Assembly: GCA_937942145.1 (NCBI GenBank) | Contig: CALDFV010000028.1 | Span: 1-45,720, forward strand | Reading direction: 5' to 3' | DNA: 45,720 nt | Origin: an uncultured Opitutaceae bacterium | GTDB lineage: Bacteria > Verrucomicrobiota > Verrucomicrobiia > Opitutales > Opitutaceae | Shown: positions 18,092 to 26,551 of the stretch, piece by piece | Layout: each line of letters starts with the position of its first letter | How positions within the stretch are numbered: position 1 is the first letter of the stretch | Notes under the pieces: model-generated | Told to the model about the DNA's origin: nothing | Database searches by the model: none | Seen by the model: the letters and a program-made list of their open reading frames with translations, nothing else | Translations under genes and position numbers: made by a program

Positions 18092-19045
18092 CTAAAGCTT
18101 AAGGAACGCCAATCCGTTGTTGGGATTCATGGGGATGACGAGCTGGTGTTGTACAGAGTCGTAGCACATGGAAGCGGCGCTTGGTATGCCGGAGGCGATA
18201 AGCTCAGCTTTCTTTCCGGGTCGAATACGGGAGACGCTGCCGTGTCTAACGCTGCAAACATACTTGGTGCCGTCATCTAAAATTACAATACCGTCACTGC
18301 CTTTTTCAGCGGCCTGTTCCACTCGGACCACTTTACCTTTTGGGTTATAGGTGATGACATCGCGGTTGCCTATGTTGACTACTACGATGTTTCCATCCGG
18401 GTCAATCGCGACACCATTGGGAGTATTCAGCTTACCGTCTGCAGCGAACACGGATGATTTTCCGCCTGCGGTGATCTTATAGACCTTCCAGTCAGGCCGT
18501 GTGTTTGAGGAGTAGATAGTCCCGTCATCAGTTACGGCGATGCCGTTTAGGAGCGATGAGCCAGGGACGTGGATCGAACGAAGCGGCTTGCCTGATTTCA
18601 GGTCGAACAGGCGTACGGTGTCCGTGTCGACTGTGTAGAGAACACCATCCTTGATCACGCTCCCGAGGGGATTGTACAGCTCCAGCCCGTCGCGGGTCTC
18701 TCCAATCCACTTGGCAGTGTGAACGCTGCCGTCAGGGTTGATGAGTGATACGAAGCCGTCGTTTTTTGAGGCGTCGACACGGTCGCCGGAGTTCATGGCG
18801 AGGATAAGGTTTCGGGCGGGGTCAAAGGTCGCGCTTTCACAAAAGTGAAAACTTCCAAAGACTTTGACGTTGCCCGACATTTCCACCCAGTCCCCGGCTT
18901 CGTTTGTCGCTCCTAAGGGTTTGCCAGCGGAAAAATCCTGGGCGTGGGTTTGAAGTAAAGCGCTTAACACAGCCATTATGAGAATCGTGATTGAGGCGCA
19001 TTTAGCTGGAATCAGAGGGCGAAAATTCGAAAATGGATATTGCAT
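18092..19045 (-). CDS. exported SMP-30/gluconolactonase-like beta-propeller
   Basis: A 317-aa protein with a signal peptide (hydrophobic core about 17-31, then HAQ). Repeats of NHL/SMP-30 type follow: DGFVSLINPDGSVHTAKWIG, LFDLKSGKPLRSIHVPG, NGIAVTDDGTIYSSNTRPDWKVYKI, TPNGVAIDPDGNIVVVNIGNRDVITY. Family members include calcium-dependent lactonases and strictosidine-synthase-like hydrolases. The catalytic metal residues are not clearly all in place, so a binding role is possible. It shares direction with the PhoD-like gene downstream, with a 102-nt gap, and is divergent from the PLP gene at 19288. Confidence 0.75.
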   Translation of the reverse strand: MQYPFSNFRPLIPAKCASITILIMAVLSALLQTHAQDFSAGKPLGATNEAGDWVEMSGNVKVFGSFHFCESATFDPARNLILAMNSGDRVDASKNDGFVSLINPDGSVHTAKWIGETRDGLELYNPLGSVIKDGVLYTVDTDTVRLFDLKSGKPLRSIHVPGSSLLNGIAVTDDGTIYSSNTRPDWKVYKITAGGKSSVFAADGKLNTPNGVAIDPDGNIVVVNIGNRDVITYNPKGKVVRVEQAAEKGSDGIVILDDGTKYVCSVRHGSVSRIRPGKKAELIASGIPSAASMCYDSVQHQLVIPMNPNNGLAFLKL

Positions 19046-19287
19046 GATATGAGTCCTTGTTGGGTTGGAAGTTTATCGAATGGGGCGTTTTCGTGCCAGA
19101 TTCTATTTACGCCAAAAAAGTTTCTGAAAGTCAATTGATAGAGGGATGCGAAAAACGAGTAATGCGGGGATTGTTTGATTGAGCTCTGGAAGGGCCCACC
19201 GAGTTTTGAGGGATTCTTTTTTAGAGGCTTGGTCGAGAATCGCTCGCAATTTTCGAACGATGCGAATAAGTCTTTTTTTCACCATAA

Positions 19288-20544
19288 ATGAATAAGCGAG
19301 AATTCATAAAACAAATCGCAATGGTGGGTTTAGTGACCCCCGTTTTTTCCCGGCTGGAGGGAATCCTGCAGGCAGCGGAGCATTTGAGTCCGCTCGAATT
19401 GGCAAAGGATCATGAATTTTGGGCAAAGATCCGAGGCACCTACAAACTAAAGCCAGACTACATCAATTTGGAAAACGGTTTCTACTGCATTCAGCCCGAA
19501 GAAACGCTGGAACACTTTATTCAGCATGTTAGAGAGGTCAACTATCAGGGATCCTTTTACATGCGAAATTATCGGTTGGACAATAAGCAGCGTATTACCG
19601 AAAAGCTGGCGGAAATGATCGGCTGTGCTGGCGATGAACTGATCATTACAAGAAACACTACGGAATCACTGGATACGGTTATTGGTGGTCTCGATTGGAA
19701 TTCAGGCGACGAGGCAGTCTTGGCCAATCAGGATTATGGAGCGATGCGAAATATGTTCGAGCTCGTTGAAAATCGGTACGGAGTCGTTCGGAAGATCATA
19801 GATGTTCCCATGCATCCAAAATCCGATGACGAAATTGTTGAGATCTATGCATCGGCGATTACTTCGAAGACTCGATTACTGATGGTGTCACACATCGTGA
19901 ACATCACGGGTCACATCCTTCCCGTCCGCAAAATTTGCGACATGGCTCATTCCAAAGGAGTCGATGTTCTCGTCGACGGCGCGCATGCCTTCGGACACTT
20001 CAACTTCTCGATCGCCGACTTGGACTGTGACTATTATGGAAGCAGTCTCCATAAGTGGCTCAGCGTTCCGCTCGGGGCGGGCCTCCTGTATGCTAAGAAA
20101 AAGAATGTTCACAAAGTTTGGCCTCTATTTGCGGATGCTGCTCGAGAGGCGGACGACATTCAGAAATTGAATCACACGGGCACGCATCCCGTTCACACGG
20201 ACTTGGCTATCGCAAATGCGATCGACTATCACAATCGAATTGGGGGAGATCGGAAGGAAGCGCGGTTGCGCTACATTCAAAACTACTGGACGGATCAAGC
20301 CCGAAAGATGGAACATTTGGCGCTATACACTCCAAAAGAGCGGCATCGCTCCTGTGCTATTGCAACCGTGGGAATCAAGGGAATGGAACCTGCGGAAATG
20401 GCGAAAACCTTGCTGGACACCTATGGGATCTTTACGGTCGCTATCAATGGGGGCGGGGTCCGGGGTTGCCGCGTTTCCCCTAACGTTTTTACCAGCATTG
20501 AGGAAATGGATACGTTTGTAGAGGCGCTTAGATCCATGGGCTGA
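19288..20544 (+). CDS. exported class V PLP-dependent enzyme (isopenicillin-N-epimerase-like)
   Basis: A 418-aa fold-type I enzyme. The N-terminus MNKREFIKQIAMVGLVTPVFS has a KREFIK motif and a hydrophobic stretch, a weakened Tat-type signal (one arginine of the pair is lysine). LENGFYCIQPEE, TRNTTESLDTVI, VSHIVNITG and VDGAHAFGH (Asp230) are cofactor-site blocks. Lys256 in GSSLHKWL is the Schiff-base lysine. This matches the isopenicillin-N-epimerase/cysteine-desulfurase-like class V group. The gene converges with an exported RidA gene only 25 nt away, so enamine release by this enzyme and clean-up by RidA is the obvious pairing. The substrate is unknown. Confidence 0.85.
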   Translation: MNKREFIKQIAMVGLVTPVFSRLEGILQAAEHLSPLELAKDHEFWAKIRGTYKLKPDYINLENGFYCIQPEETLEHFIQHVREVNYQGSFYMRNYRLDNKQRITEKLAEMIGCAGDELIITRNTTESLDTVIGGLDWNSGDEAVLANQDYGAMRNMFELVENRYGVVRKIIDVPMHPKSDDEIVEIYASAITSKTRLLMVSHIVNITGHILPVRKICDMAHSKGVDVLVDGAHAFGHFNFSIADLDCDYYGSSLHKWLSVPLGAGLLYAKKKNVHKVWPLFADAAREADDIQKLNHTGTHPVHTDLAIANAIDYHNRIGGDRKEARLRYIQNYWTDQARKMEHLALYTPKERHRSCAIATVGIKGMEPAEMAKTLLDTYGIFTVAINGGGVRGCRVSPNVFTSIEEMDTFVEALRSMG

Positions 20545-20569
20545 GCCGGTTGGATGAAAACGCGACCGA

Positions 20570-21136
20570 CTATTCTTCCACTTCTACAATCATCTCAATC
20601 TCCACCGCAGCGCCCAGGGGCAGGGAGCTGAAACCGCTGGCGGCCCGAGCGTGTCTACCTTTGTCGCCGAATACTTCAACCATGAGATCGGAGCATCCGT
20701 TGATGACTTTTGAGTGATCGGTGAAAGTGTCGGTGGCGTTGACCATGCCGAAGACTTTGGCGATTCCTTTCACCTTAGAGAGGTCTCCGACTTCAGCCTT
20801 TAGCGTGGCGAGCAAGGCGATCGCTGAGAGGCGTGCTGCTTGATATCCTTCTTCGACGGTAAGGTCTTTTCCCAGCTTGCCGATGACAACGGATTTATCT
20901 TTTCGGAGTGGCAGGTGTCCCGAAAGAAAGATGGTGTTGCCAATGCGTCTAGCGCCCACGTAGTTGGCGATCGATTTGCTGGGCGTTGGAAGGTCGATGC
21001 CTAGTTTTTCTAAGTTAGCCTCTGGATTGGAGCCAGCGTGGTGAGCAGCGAAGCAGGATTGAGAAAGAAAAGGGAGTCCGATGGCAAGAAGGCCAGCGGC
21101 ATAGAACGAGTAGAATGAAGTTTTCATCTTTTGCAT
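20570..21136 (-). CDS. exported RidA-family protein, second copy
   Basis: A 188-aa protein with a leader of about 30 residues (core AAGLLAIGLPFLSQSCFA, also possible to start at 21127). The mature part is RidA-like: NTIFLSGHLPL, GKLGKDLTVEEGYQAARLSAIALLATLKAEVGDLSK, VKGIAKVFGMVN, HARAASGFSSLPLGAAVEIEMIVEV. The HAR arginine and EIE glutamate are conserved. It closely resembles the RidA at 6627-7190 in length, leader and shared blocks, so the two are probably paralogues or members of one exported subfamily. It is convergent with the class V PLP gene at 19288. It likely hydrolyses enamine/imine products made in the periplasm. Confidence 0.9.
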   Translation of the reverse strand: MQKMKTSFYSFYAAGLLAIGLPFLSQSCFAAHHAGSNPEANLEKLGIDLPTPSKSIANYVGARRIGNTIFLSGHLPLRKDKSVVIGKLGKDLTVEEGYQAARLSAIALLATLKAEVGDLSKVKGIAKVFGMVNATDTFTDHSKVINGCSDLMVEVFGDKGRHARAASGFSSLPLGAAVEIEMIVEVEE

Positions 21137-21308
21137 ATATCCGGAGATATTGGGTTCTCCCGAACTCGCAAGCCTCTTACTTTTAACACCAAAAAAACCT
21201 CAGGATTGGGGTGAGTGCCTTGCGATTCTCCCAAGAGTACCCAATCGTGGCAAACTAGCTGCGAAGCCTATGCTTGCCATGGTCGATTAAGCCGACTATT
21301 TCTATCGC

Positions 21309-22379
21309 ATGATTATTCGGCTACCCCTGATGTTCGCCTTTTTTCTGGCGCCCCACTGGCTCGTTTTCAGTCAACCCGACGGGCAAATCGATCGTTACCT
21401 CAAGCAGTACCCGGAGGCGGATCTAAACGGGGATGGCACGTTGACTCGCGATGAAGCGAAAACCCACCGACAAAAGTCCCGTGAACCGCAGCAGCGAAAT
21501 ACTCGAGACCAATCCGATCCCTCCGATGGCGACAACCAGAAGTCCCAGTCACATATTGCGGGGGTTGCCATTTCCGAATCGATTTCACCGATAAGGGAAG
21601 TGAAACTGAAATCGCAGGATGGAGTTGATTTGAGTTTTGTCTATCGAAGCCCGGTGGGCAAAGGACCACACCCGACCATTCTGTTTTTCCATGGCGGAGG
21701 AGGAAAATCGAATCTGCAGGCCTTGAAAAGCAATTTGTTGAATCAACCCATACAAACCCGATTTTTGGAGAAAGGATATTTAACAATCGCATCCACCCGA
21801 AGGCCGTATTGGAAAACGAAAGACGGAAGTCCCTCAGGCTTTTACGATGCCATTGATGATGCGGCGATGATCGTAGAAAAAGCGAAGACGCTTCCCAGAG
21901 TGGATCCGGATAGGGTTGTTCTCTATGGCGGTAGTGGGGGAGCGATTCTGGCGATCGCCACCGCGTCAAAGGTGGACCTCGCCTGCGTCGTTGCGGGCGA
22001 ACCCGCAACGGTCGTTCCTCTTGACCCCAAAAAAGGTCAGGTAGCGAGTCCTGCTGATTACCGAGGGATCATGGAGAACCCGGCTAAGAGCTATACGCCG
22101 GAAATAAAAAAGGAAATGCATGGCTGGATGAAGAAAATCGATTGCCCCGTGCTGGTTCTACAAGGCAAGCATGTCGGACTCTATAAGACCAACTTTGAGA
22201 TCTTCATTCCGGAAATGAAGAAGCTAAGAAAAGATATTTCGAGTATCCACTATCCAGGGGTCACGCATGGCTTTTACTGGGGAACGGTAAAGACGGGTGC
22301 GACATTTGAAACCGTGGAGACGATTATGAAAGACGTTATCGATTATATTGAAAAAGCAAAACAGGAAAGGGGAAGCTGA
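21309..22379 (+). CDS. exported alpha/beta hydrolase with an EF-hand
   Basis: A 356-aa protein with a signal peptide (MIIRLPLMFAFFLAPHWLVFS). Residues 38-49 form a textbook EF-hand calcium loop, DLNGDGTLTRDE, with Asp, Asn, Asp, Thr, Thr and Glu at positions 1, 3, 5, 7, 9 and 12. A charged, repeat-like linker (52-80) follows. The alpha/beta hydrolase domain has HGGGG at 128-132, Ser209 in YGGSGG, and the probable His in PGVTHGFYWG. The acid residue is not obvious. The architecture matches secreted esterases/prolyl-oligopeptidase-like hydrolases of Verrucomicrobiota. The next gene starts 1 nt after its stop, so they form an operon. Calcium may stabilise it or anchor it at the surface. Confidence 0.84.
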   Translation: MIIRLPLMFAFFLAPHWLVFSQPDGQIDRYLKQYPEADLNGDGTLTRDEAKTHRQKSREPQQRNTRDQSDPSDGDNQKSQSHIAGVAISESISPIREVKLKSQDGVDLSFVYRSPVGKGPHPTILFFHGGGGKSNLQALKSNLLNQPIQTRFLEKGYLTIASTRRPYWKTKDGSPSGFYDAIDDAAMIVEKAKTLPRVDPDRVVLYGGSGGAILAIATASKVDLACVVAGEPATVVPLDPKKGQVASPADYRGIMENPAKSYTPEIKKEMHGWMKKIDCPVLVLQGKHVGLYKTNFEIFIPEMKKLRKDISSIHYPGVTHGFYWGTVKTGATFETVETIMKDVIDYIEKAKQERGS

Positions 22380-22380
22380 T

Positions 22381-22749
22381 ATGAATGAATTGGAAATTCT
22401 ACAGGTTCGGGCCGTGTCTTTGGCGGTAGCGGATGCGGCGCGGGCGAGACATTTTTATGCGGAAACGCTTGGTTTGGAAGCGGATGACAATATTGACATG
22501 GCTTTCAAGATTGGTGAGGTGCTCCTTCTATTGAAGCCTGAAGAAGAGTGGTATGGAAAGCCCACGGATGAACTGAATGCCCGAGTGACGATAAGGGTGC
22601 GGGATTCCTACGTGGCGGAGAGCATCTTGCGAGAGCGAGGAGTTTCTATCTCTGATCCCGTGACGGTGTATGGCAAAAACCCAATTGGTGCCTTCCTCGA
22701 CAGCGAGGGCAACAAGCTATGGTTTTGTTCTGACGCCAAGCTCGATTAG
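22381..22749 (+). CDS. VOC-family (glyoxalase/bleomycin-resistance-like) protein
   Basis: A 122-aa cytoplasmic protein. The ATG at 22381 is preceded by AGGAAAGGGGAAG, a good ribosome site, and follows the upstream stop by 1 nt. The opening LQVRAVSLAVADAARARHFYAETLGLE and the closing GAFLDSEGNKLWFCS are typical of the vicinal-oxygen-chelate fold. A canonical metal triad is not evident, since the expected first His is missing (VSLAV rather than xxHxx). It may therefore be a binding protein or use other ligands. It is probably co-transcribed with the alpha/beta hydrolase. An open frame extends upstream to 22348, inside the hydrolase gene, but that start is unlikely. Confidence 0.82.
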   Translation: MNELEILQVRAVSLAVADAARARHFYAETLGLEADDNIDMAFKIGEVLLLLKPEEEWYGKPTDELNARVTIRVRDSYVAESILRERGVSISDPVTVYGKNPIGAFLDSEGNKLWFCSDAKLD

Positions 22750-22784
22750 GACAGATTTTCTAAGGCGCTTATAGTCGAGGGCGG

Positions 22785-23672
22785 TCATGGACTGCACTCT
22801 GCAGCGCTAGCTGCTTTAGGAGGGGGACCGGCGATGGTGGTTCTCAACACCACGCGGCGCTGGCCAGGGTAGTCGTTGATGGCGGCATGCATGAGGCACT
22901 GATTAGACCACATCGCGAGCGTGCCAGGTTCCCATCGAAGCCGGCAGGTGTATTCGACTCGTTGGGCATGTGACATTAATAAGTTTATTATCGGCATGCT
23001 CTCGGCTTCGGTCATACCGGTGAAACGGCAAAGCGCAGCACTGAGGAGAAGGTGGCGTCGTCCTGTGGTCGGGTGGACGCATACGAGCGGATGCTCCGTT
23101 TCGATATCGTCAATCGCTTGTGCGTTCGACTTCACGGATAAGGCGCGGTGAGAGGCGTTGAGAGCAAATACGCCCTTGCCGGAGTGAATCCCCATCAAAT
23201 CGTTGATAATTGACCGCATGGTTTCGGACAATCCTTCGTAGGCGGCAGAAAGACTCGTAAAGAGTGTGTCTCCTCCTACGGGCGGTATCTCCTCGCCATA
23301 TAGCATGGTGGTTGCCGGAGGAATTTCCATCCAAGGCATGTCCATGTGCAGATCCTCACCCACCACAGGACCCCTATCTGCGGCGCTTCTGGTGAAGCGA
23401 ACGATGTCATCAAAGCCATCGAGCGGAATGTGAACAGGATTTCCGGTAAAGGGCCCGAAGCGGCGCGCCACTTCATGTAAAGAGGCGGGATCCAGGTTTT
23501 GATTACGAACCGCGATGACATGATAGTGGTCGAGGGCTAGCTGAACTTGGGCAATGAGCTCTTCATCAACCGCATTGAGATTGATGCCAACAATGTCTGC
23601 ACCGAGGCTGCCGGTAAGCGGACGCAACTTCAAACGAGTAAACTGAGATTCCAAATCGGGGACGGTTTTCAT
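22785..23672 (-). CDS. TauD/TfdA-family Fe(II)/2-oxoglutarate dioxygenase
   Basis: A 295-aa protein from the ATG at 23672 (MKTVPDLESQ). The frame reaches back to 23702, but the extra MKHYPARTCT lacks support. The iron triad is His109-x-Asp111 in DLHMDMPW and His262 in LMHAAINDYPGQRR. Arg273 or Arg277 should bind 2-oxoglutarate. GSLGADIVGINL and HYHVIAVRNQNL are family N-terminal signatures. Members hydroxylate taurine, sulfonates, alkyl sulfates, phenoxyacetates or carnitine-like substrates. In a sulfatase-rich window a sulfonate or alkyl-sulfate substrate is attractive but unproven. No signal peptide is present. It converges with the VOC gene. Confidence 0.9.
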   Translation of the reverse strand: MKTVPDLESQFTRLKLRPLTGSLGADIVGINLNAVDEELIAQVQLALDHYHVIAVRNQNLDPASLHEVARRFGPFTGNPVHIPLDGFDDIVRFTRSAADRGPVVGEDLHMDMPWMEIPPATTMLYGEEIPPVGGDTLFTSLSAAYEGLSETMRSIINDLMGIHSGKGVFALNASHRALSVKSNAQAIDDIETEHPLVCVHPTTGRRHLLLSAALCRFTGMTEAESMPIINLLMSHAQRVEYTCRLRWEPGTLAMWSNQCLMHAAINDYPGQRRVVLRTTIAGPPPKAASAAECSP

Positions 23673-23861
23673 GGTACAAGTTCGCGCGGGGTAGTGTTTC
23701 ACAAAACATTATCTTGGCCTAGGAAGTCAATTGTTCGGGACTCTTTAAAGAGTCAAACGTTGACCGATTGATCCACCATGAGGGCTTTTAATTGGACCTA
23801 GAGGCATTGTTCCTTAGCTTGGGGTTGGTTTTAGATGAGAAAAGGCGACGAGTGAACGATT

Positions 23862-24830
23862 ATGGAAATTAAGAACTTAAGAGGAACAGGGGCCAGCGTG
23901 TCGCGAATTTGTTTGGGAACGATGACCTTTGGTGATCAATTAGATGAGGCAGCGAGTAAGCGGGTCGTTGATGAATCGATCGACTTGGGTGTCAACTTTA
24001 TCGATACGGCAGATGCCTACACAGAAGGGCAGTCAGAAATTATTACGGGAAAGGCCCTGAAAGGGAAACGCGATCGCGTCTTTTTGGCCACGAAGGTCGC
24101 CAATCCGGTAGGGCCAGATCCGATCAAAGATGCTGGTCTCAATCGCTGGCACATCATTCATGGGGTTGAGGATTCCCTCAGGCGGTTGCAAACGGATTGC
24201 ATTGATCTGTACTACCTTCATCGTCCCGACCGATCTACTCCGATTGAAGAAACCATGGCCGCTATGGACCATTTGGTGATGCAAGGGAAAATCAACTACG
24301 TGGGTATGTCAAACTTCGCGTCTTGGCAAGTCTGCGAAGCCTTGTGGAAAAGCGATGCTAATCGTTGGGCGAAACCGGTCGCCCTACAGCTGCCCTACAA
24401 TCTCATTACGCGAAGTATCGATGAGGAATGCGTAGAGTTTTCCGAAAAGATGAATCTCGGTATGGTCGTATACAATCCCATCGCAGCGGGAATGCTGACG
24501 GGAAAACACACCCGGAAGGCCGCAGTCGAAGGCTCGCGAATGTCCGACAGCCAGATGTACATCGAACGCTATTGGCACGAATCCATGTTCGATGCGGTCG
24601 AATCCCTGCAGAAGATCGCAAAAGAAGCAGGAGTGACCCTGGTCGAACTCGCCTATCGCTGGCTGATGTCTAAAGACGTGGTAGACTCCATCATAATGGG
24701 AGTCAGCAAAATCGAGCAAGTGATGGCCAACATCGCCGCCGCGGACGGCCGACTCAGCGAGGACACGCTGGTCGCCTGCGACGAAGTCTGGAGCGAATTG
24801 CGAGGCCCACATTTTAAATACAACCGATAG
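23862..24830 (+). CDS. aldo/keto reductase
   Basis: A 322-aa cytosolic NAD(P)H-dependent reductase. The catalytic tetrad is visible: Asp48 (FIDTADAYTEG), Tyr53, Lys78 (FLATKVAN) and His120 (YYLHRPD). The NADP-binding end, with SKIEQVMANIAAADGRLSEDTL, is in the usual position. The length is normal for the family. It should reduce sugar aldehydes or ketones. It is transcribed alone, divergent from the dioxygenase gene with about 190 nt between the two starts. Reading upstream, no strong Shine-Dalgarno sequence is seen. Confidence 0.92.
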   Translation: MEIKNLRGTGASVSRICLGTMTFGDQLDEAASKRVVDESIDLGVNFIDTADAYTEGQSEIITGKALKGKRDRVFLATKVANPVGPDPIKDAGLNRWHIIHGVEDSLRRLQTDCIDLYYLHRPDRSTPIEETMAAMDHLVMQGKINYVGMSNFASWQVCEALWKSDANRWAKPVALQLPYNLITRSIDEECVEFSEKMNLGMVVYNPIAAGMLTGKHTRKAAVEGSRMSDSQMYIERYWHESMFDAVESLQKIAKEAGVTLVELAYRWLMSKDVVDSIIMGVSKIEQVMANIAAADGRLSEDTLVACDEVWSELRGPHFKYNR

Positions 24831-25009
24831 GTTGCACAGATTGGTATCTAGTCAATTTTGGCCTATCGCTAGCCCTTGTCTCTAGAATCGTGAGCGGCTC
24901 GAATGAGCCCATGCCTCAGGCGAGAGATTAGGACCCAAGATTGTTGGCAGTCCGTTACATGAAATCTATACCAACCTGTTCAACGAAACTACCACCCAGC
25001 CATGCTAGA

Positions 25010-25051
25010 AGGGCCAAAAAACTTTAGAAGGTTCTAAATTTTTTTGGCCTT
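25010..25051. terminator. long T-rich hairpin, terminator-like
   Basis: The arms 25010-25029 and 25032-25051 are near-perfect reverse complements (18 of 20) with a 2-nt loop. The right arm contains a run of seven T before GGCC. It lies 180 nt past the aldo/keto reductase stop and 178 nt before the MFS start. A factor-independent terminator is possible, though the T-run is inside the stem rather than after it, so a REP- or MITE-like remnant is also possible. The rest of the 24831-25228 gap shows no gene. Confidence 0.5.
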
Positions 25052-25228
25052 ATAGAAATGGCGAAATTTGGAAATGATGGGGTGTTTAGTCGTGTTTGGC
25101 TAATTCGGTTGGTTTTGGACCCTTAGCGGTAGGGGTGGTTGGGGTTTGGGTTTCAGTGACCGCTTTTGAATTGGGCAAGCAGGGGAGATGGGGGTTGTAT
25201 CAGGGTGGGATGCTGTTTGCTTGTTGGG

Positions 25229-26434
25229 ATGAGCAATCGGGTAACGTTTAAGCCTTTGGACTACGCCTCCATGGTGGGGTTTCTGGCTTACTCGTCCTCA
25301 GTGACAGCGACGCCAATATGTTTAGTGGCAATTTCAAGGGAGCTGAATTTGTCGCTTTCGCAGGCGGGAGGACTGGAGGCGACACGGAGCATTCTGGTAA
25401 TTATCGTGTTACTGATCAGTGGATATGTAGGAGCGCGTTTGGGAAAAGCTCGAGCTCTGGGGATCAGCTGTCTTGTTTTAGGGATCGCGATGGTCTGCTA
25501 CAGTTTCGCTCCGGGGTACGGGGCCCTGCTCCTCGCATTGGCCCTAGTAGGTTTAGGAGGCGGCGTGGTTGCGGCCTTGATCAATCCATTGGTGCAAGAG
25601 CTCCATCCAGAGGATTCGGGAAAGTATTTGAATATCACGAACGCGTTTTGGTCGATCGGAGTTCTGCTGACTATGCTGGGAACGGGCGAGCTTCTGGACC
25701 GCGAGGTTTCCTGGCGTTACATCGTGGGCGGTCTGGGTGCGGTGAGCTTAATTGCGGGAATCTTGTTTTTGAGCTTGAGGCGGCAGGGTCGACAGCATCA
25801 GGGCGAAAGCCTGTCTTCAGTGATGCGGGAGAAGTGGTCAATCTTGCAGTCGGGAAAATTCTGGGTATTTACCGTGATGATGTTTCTAGGTGGCGCGGCG
25901 GAAGGGGCGTTTACCTTTTGGACGGCCAGTTTTATTCAGCTGAGTCATGGCGCGGGAGCCCGTGCCGCCGGTTTGGGAGTGGCTCTGTTTGCGGGCGGAA
26001 TGATTGCGGCTCGTTTTGCTTTTGGGGCCTGGGTGCCGCAGTGGAGGCTTTGGTATTTGCTGTTTTACTCGGCGACCTTTGGAGTTGCGGCGAGCGTAGC
26101 CATTCCGCTACTGGAGAGTTTGTTTGCCGTTTACGTCGGACTCTTTCTAGCAGGCGTTTCGGTGGCCTGCTTTTGGCCGACCTTGCAGGCTTATGCTGTG
26201 GATCGGATGCGCTTCGATCCGACAGGAGTATTCATTCTCTTGTCCTGCGGAGGTATCGGGGGATTCGCCATGGTTTCCTGGGTGATGGGAATCGTGGGCG
26301 ACCATTATGGACTCGTATCTAGCTTTTGGATTATTCCCGGTTGCCTGGGGGGATTGGCGGCGACATTACTGTGGGAGCGGAGAGGTGTGCCCAGGGGGCG
26401 AACGAGTGAAAAGTGTGCGGTGAAGTCATACTGA
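25229..26434 (+). CDS. MFS transporter
   Basis: About 401 aa from the ATG at 25229 (MSNRVTFKPLDYAS). The frame begins at 25166, but those 21 residues are not family-like. There are about 12 hydrophobic segments. The loop between segments 2 and 3 carries GARLGKARALG, a degenerate MFS motif A. A charged cytoplasmic loop in the middle (LSLRRQGRQHQGESLSSVMREKW) separates the two halves. It should be a secondary transporter in the inner membrane, perhaps for a sugar or sugar acid. No substrate can be read. It is followed on the same strand by the propeller gene at 26552 (117-nt gap). Confidence 0.88.
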   Translation: MSNRVTFKPLDYASMVGFLAYSSSVTATPICLVAISRELNLSLSQAGGLEATRSILVIIVLLISGYVGARLGKARALGISCLVLGIAMVCYSFAPGYGALLLALALVGLGGGVVAALINPLVQELHPEDSGKYLNITNAFWSIGVLLTMLGTGELLDREVSWRYIVGGLGAVSLIAGILFLSLRRQGRQHQGESLSSVMREKWSILQSGKFWVFTVMMFLGGAAEGAFTFWTASFIQLSHGAGARAAGLGVALFAGGMIAARFAFGAWVPQWRLWYLLFYSATFGVAASVAIPLLESLFAVYVGLFLAGVSVACFWPTLQAYAVDRMRFDPTGVFILLSCGGIGGFAMVSWVMGIVGDHYGLVSSFWIIPGCLGGLAATLLWERRGVPRGRTSEKCAVKSY

Positions 26435-26551
26435 GGCGAAGACAAAACAATCGTCCTTTTTGATTTTCGACCTGTTTGGTTTGCATATTCGCTCTTAATT
26501 GGATTATCGGGAGAGTAGCTTTAAAGAAAACTCTTTCTGAATTGGGAACCT

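Noticed and set aside
25318-26322. A 334-codon plus-strand frame inside the MFS gene
   Set aside because: It is out of frame with a clear 12-segment transporter and is Gly/Arg/Ser-rich with no hydrophobic pattern, so it is a shadow frame.
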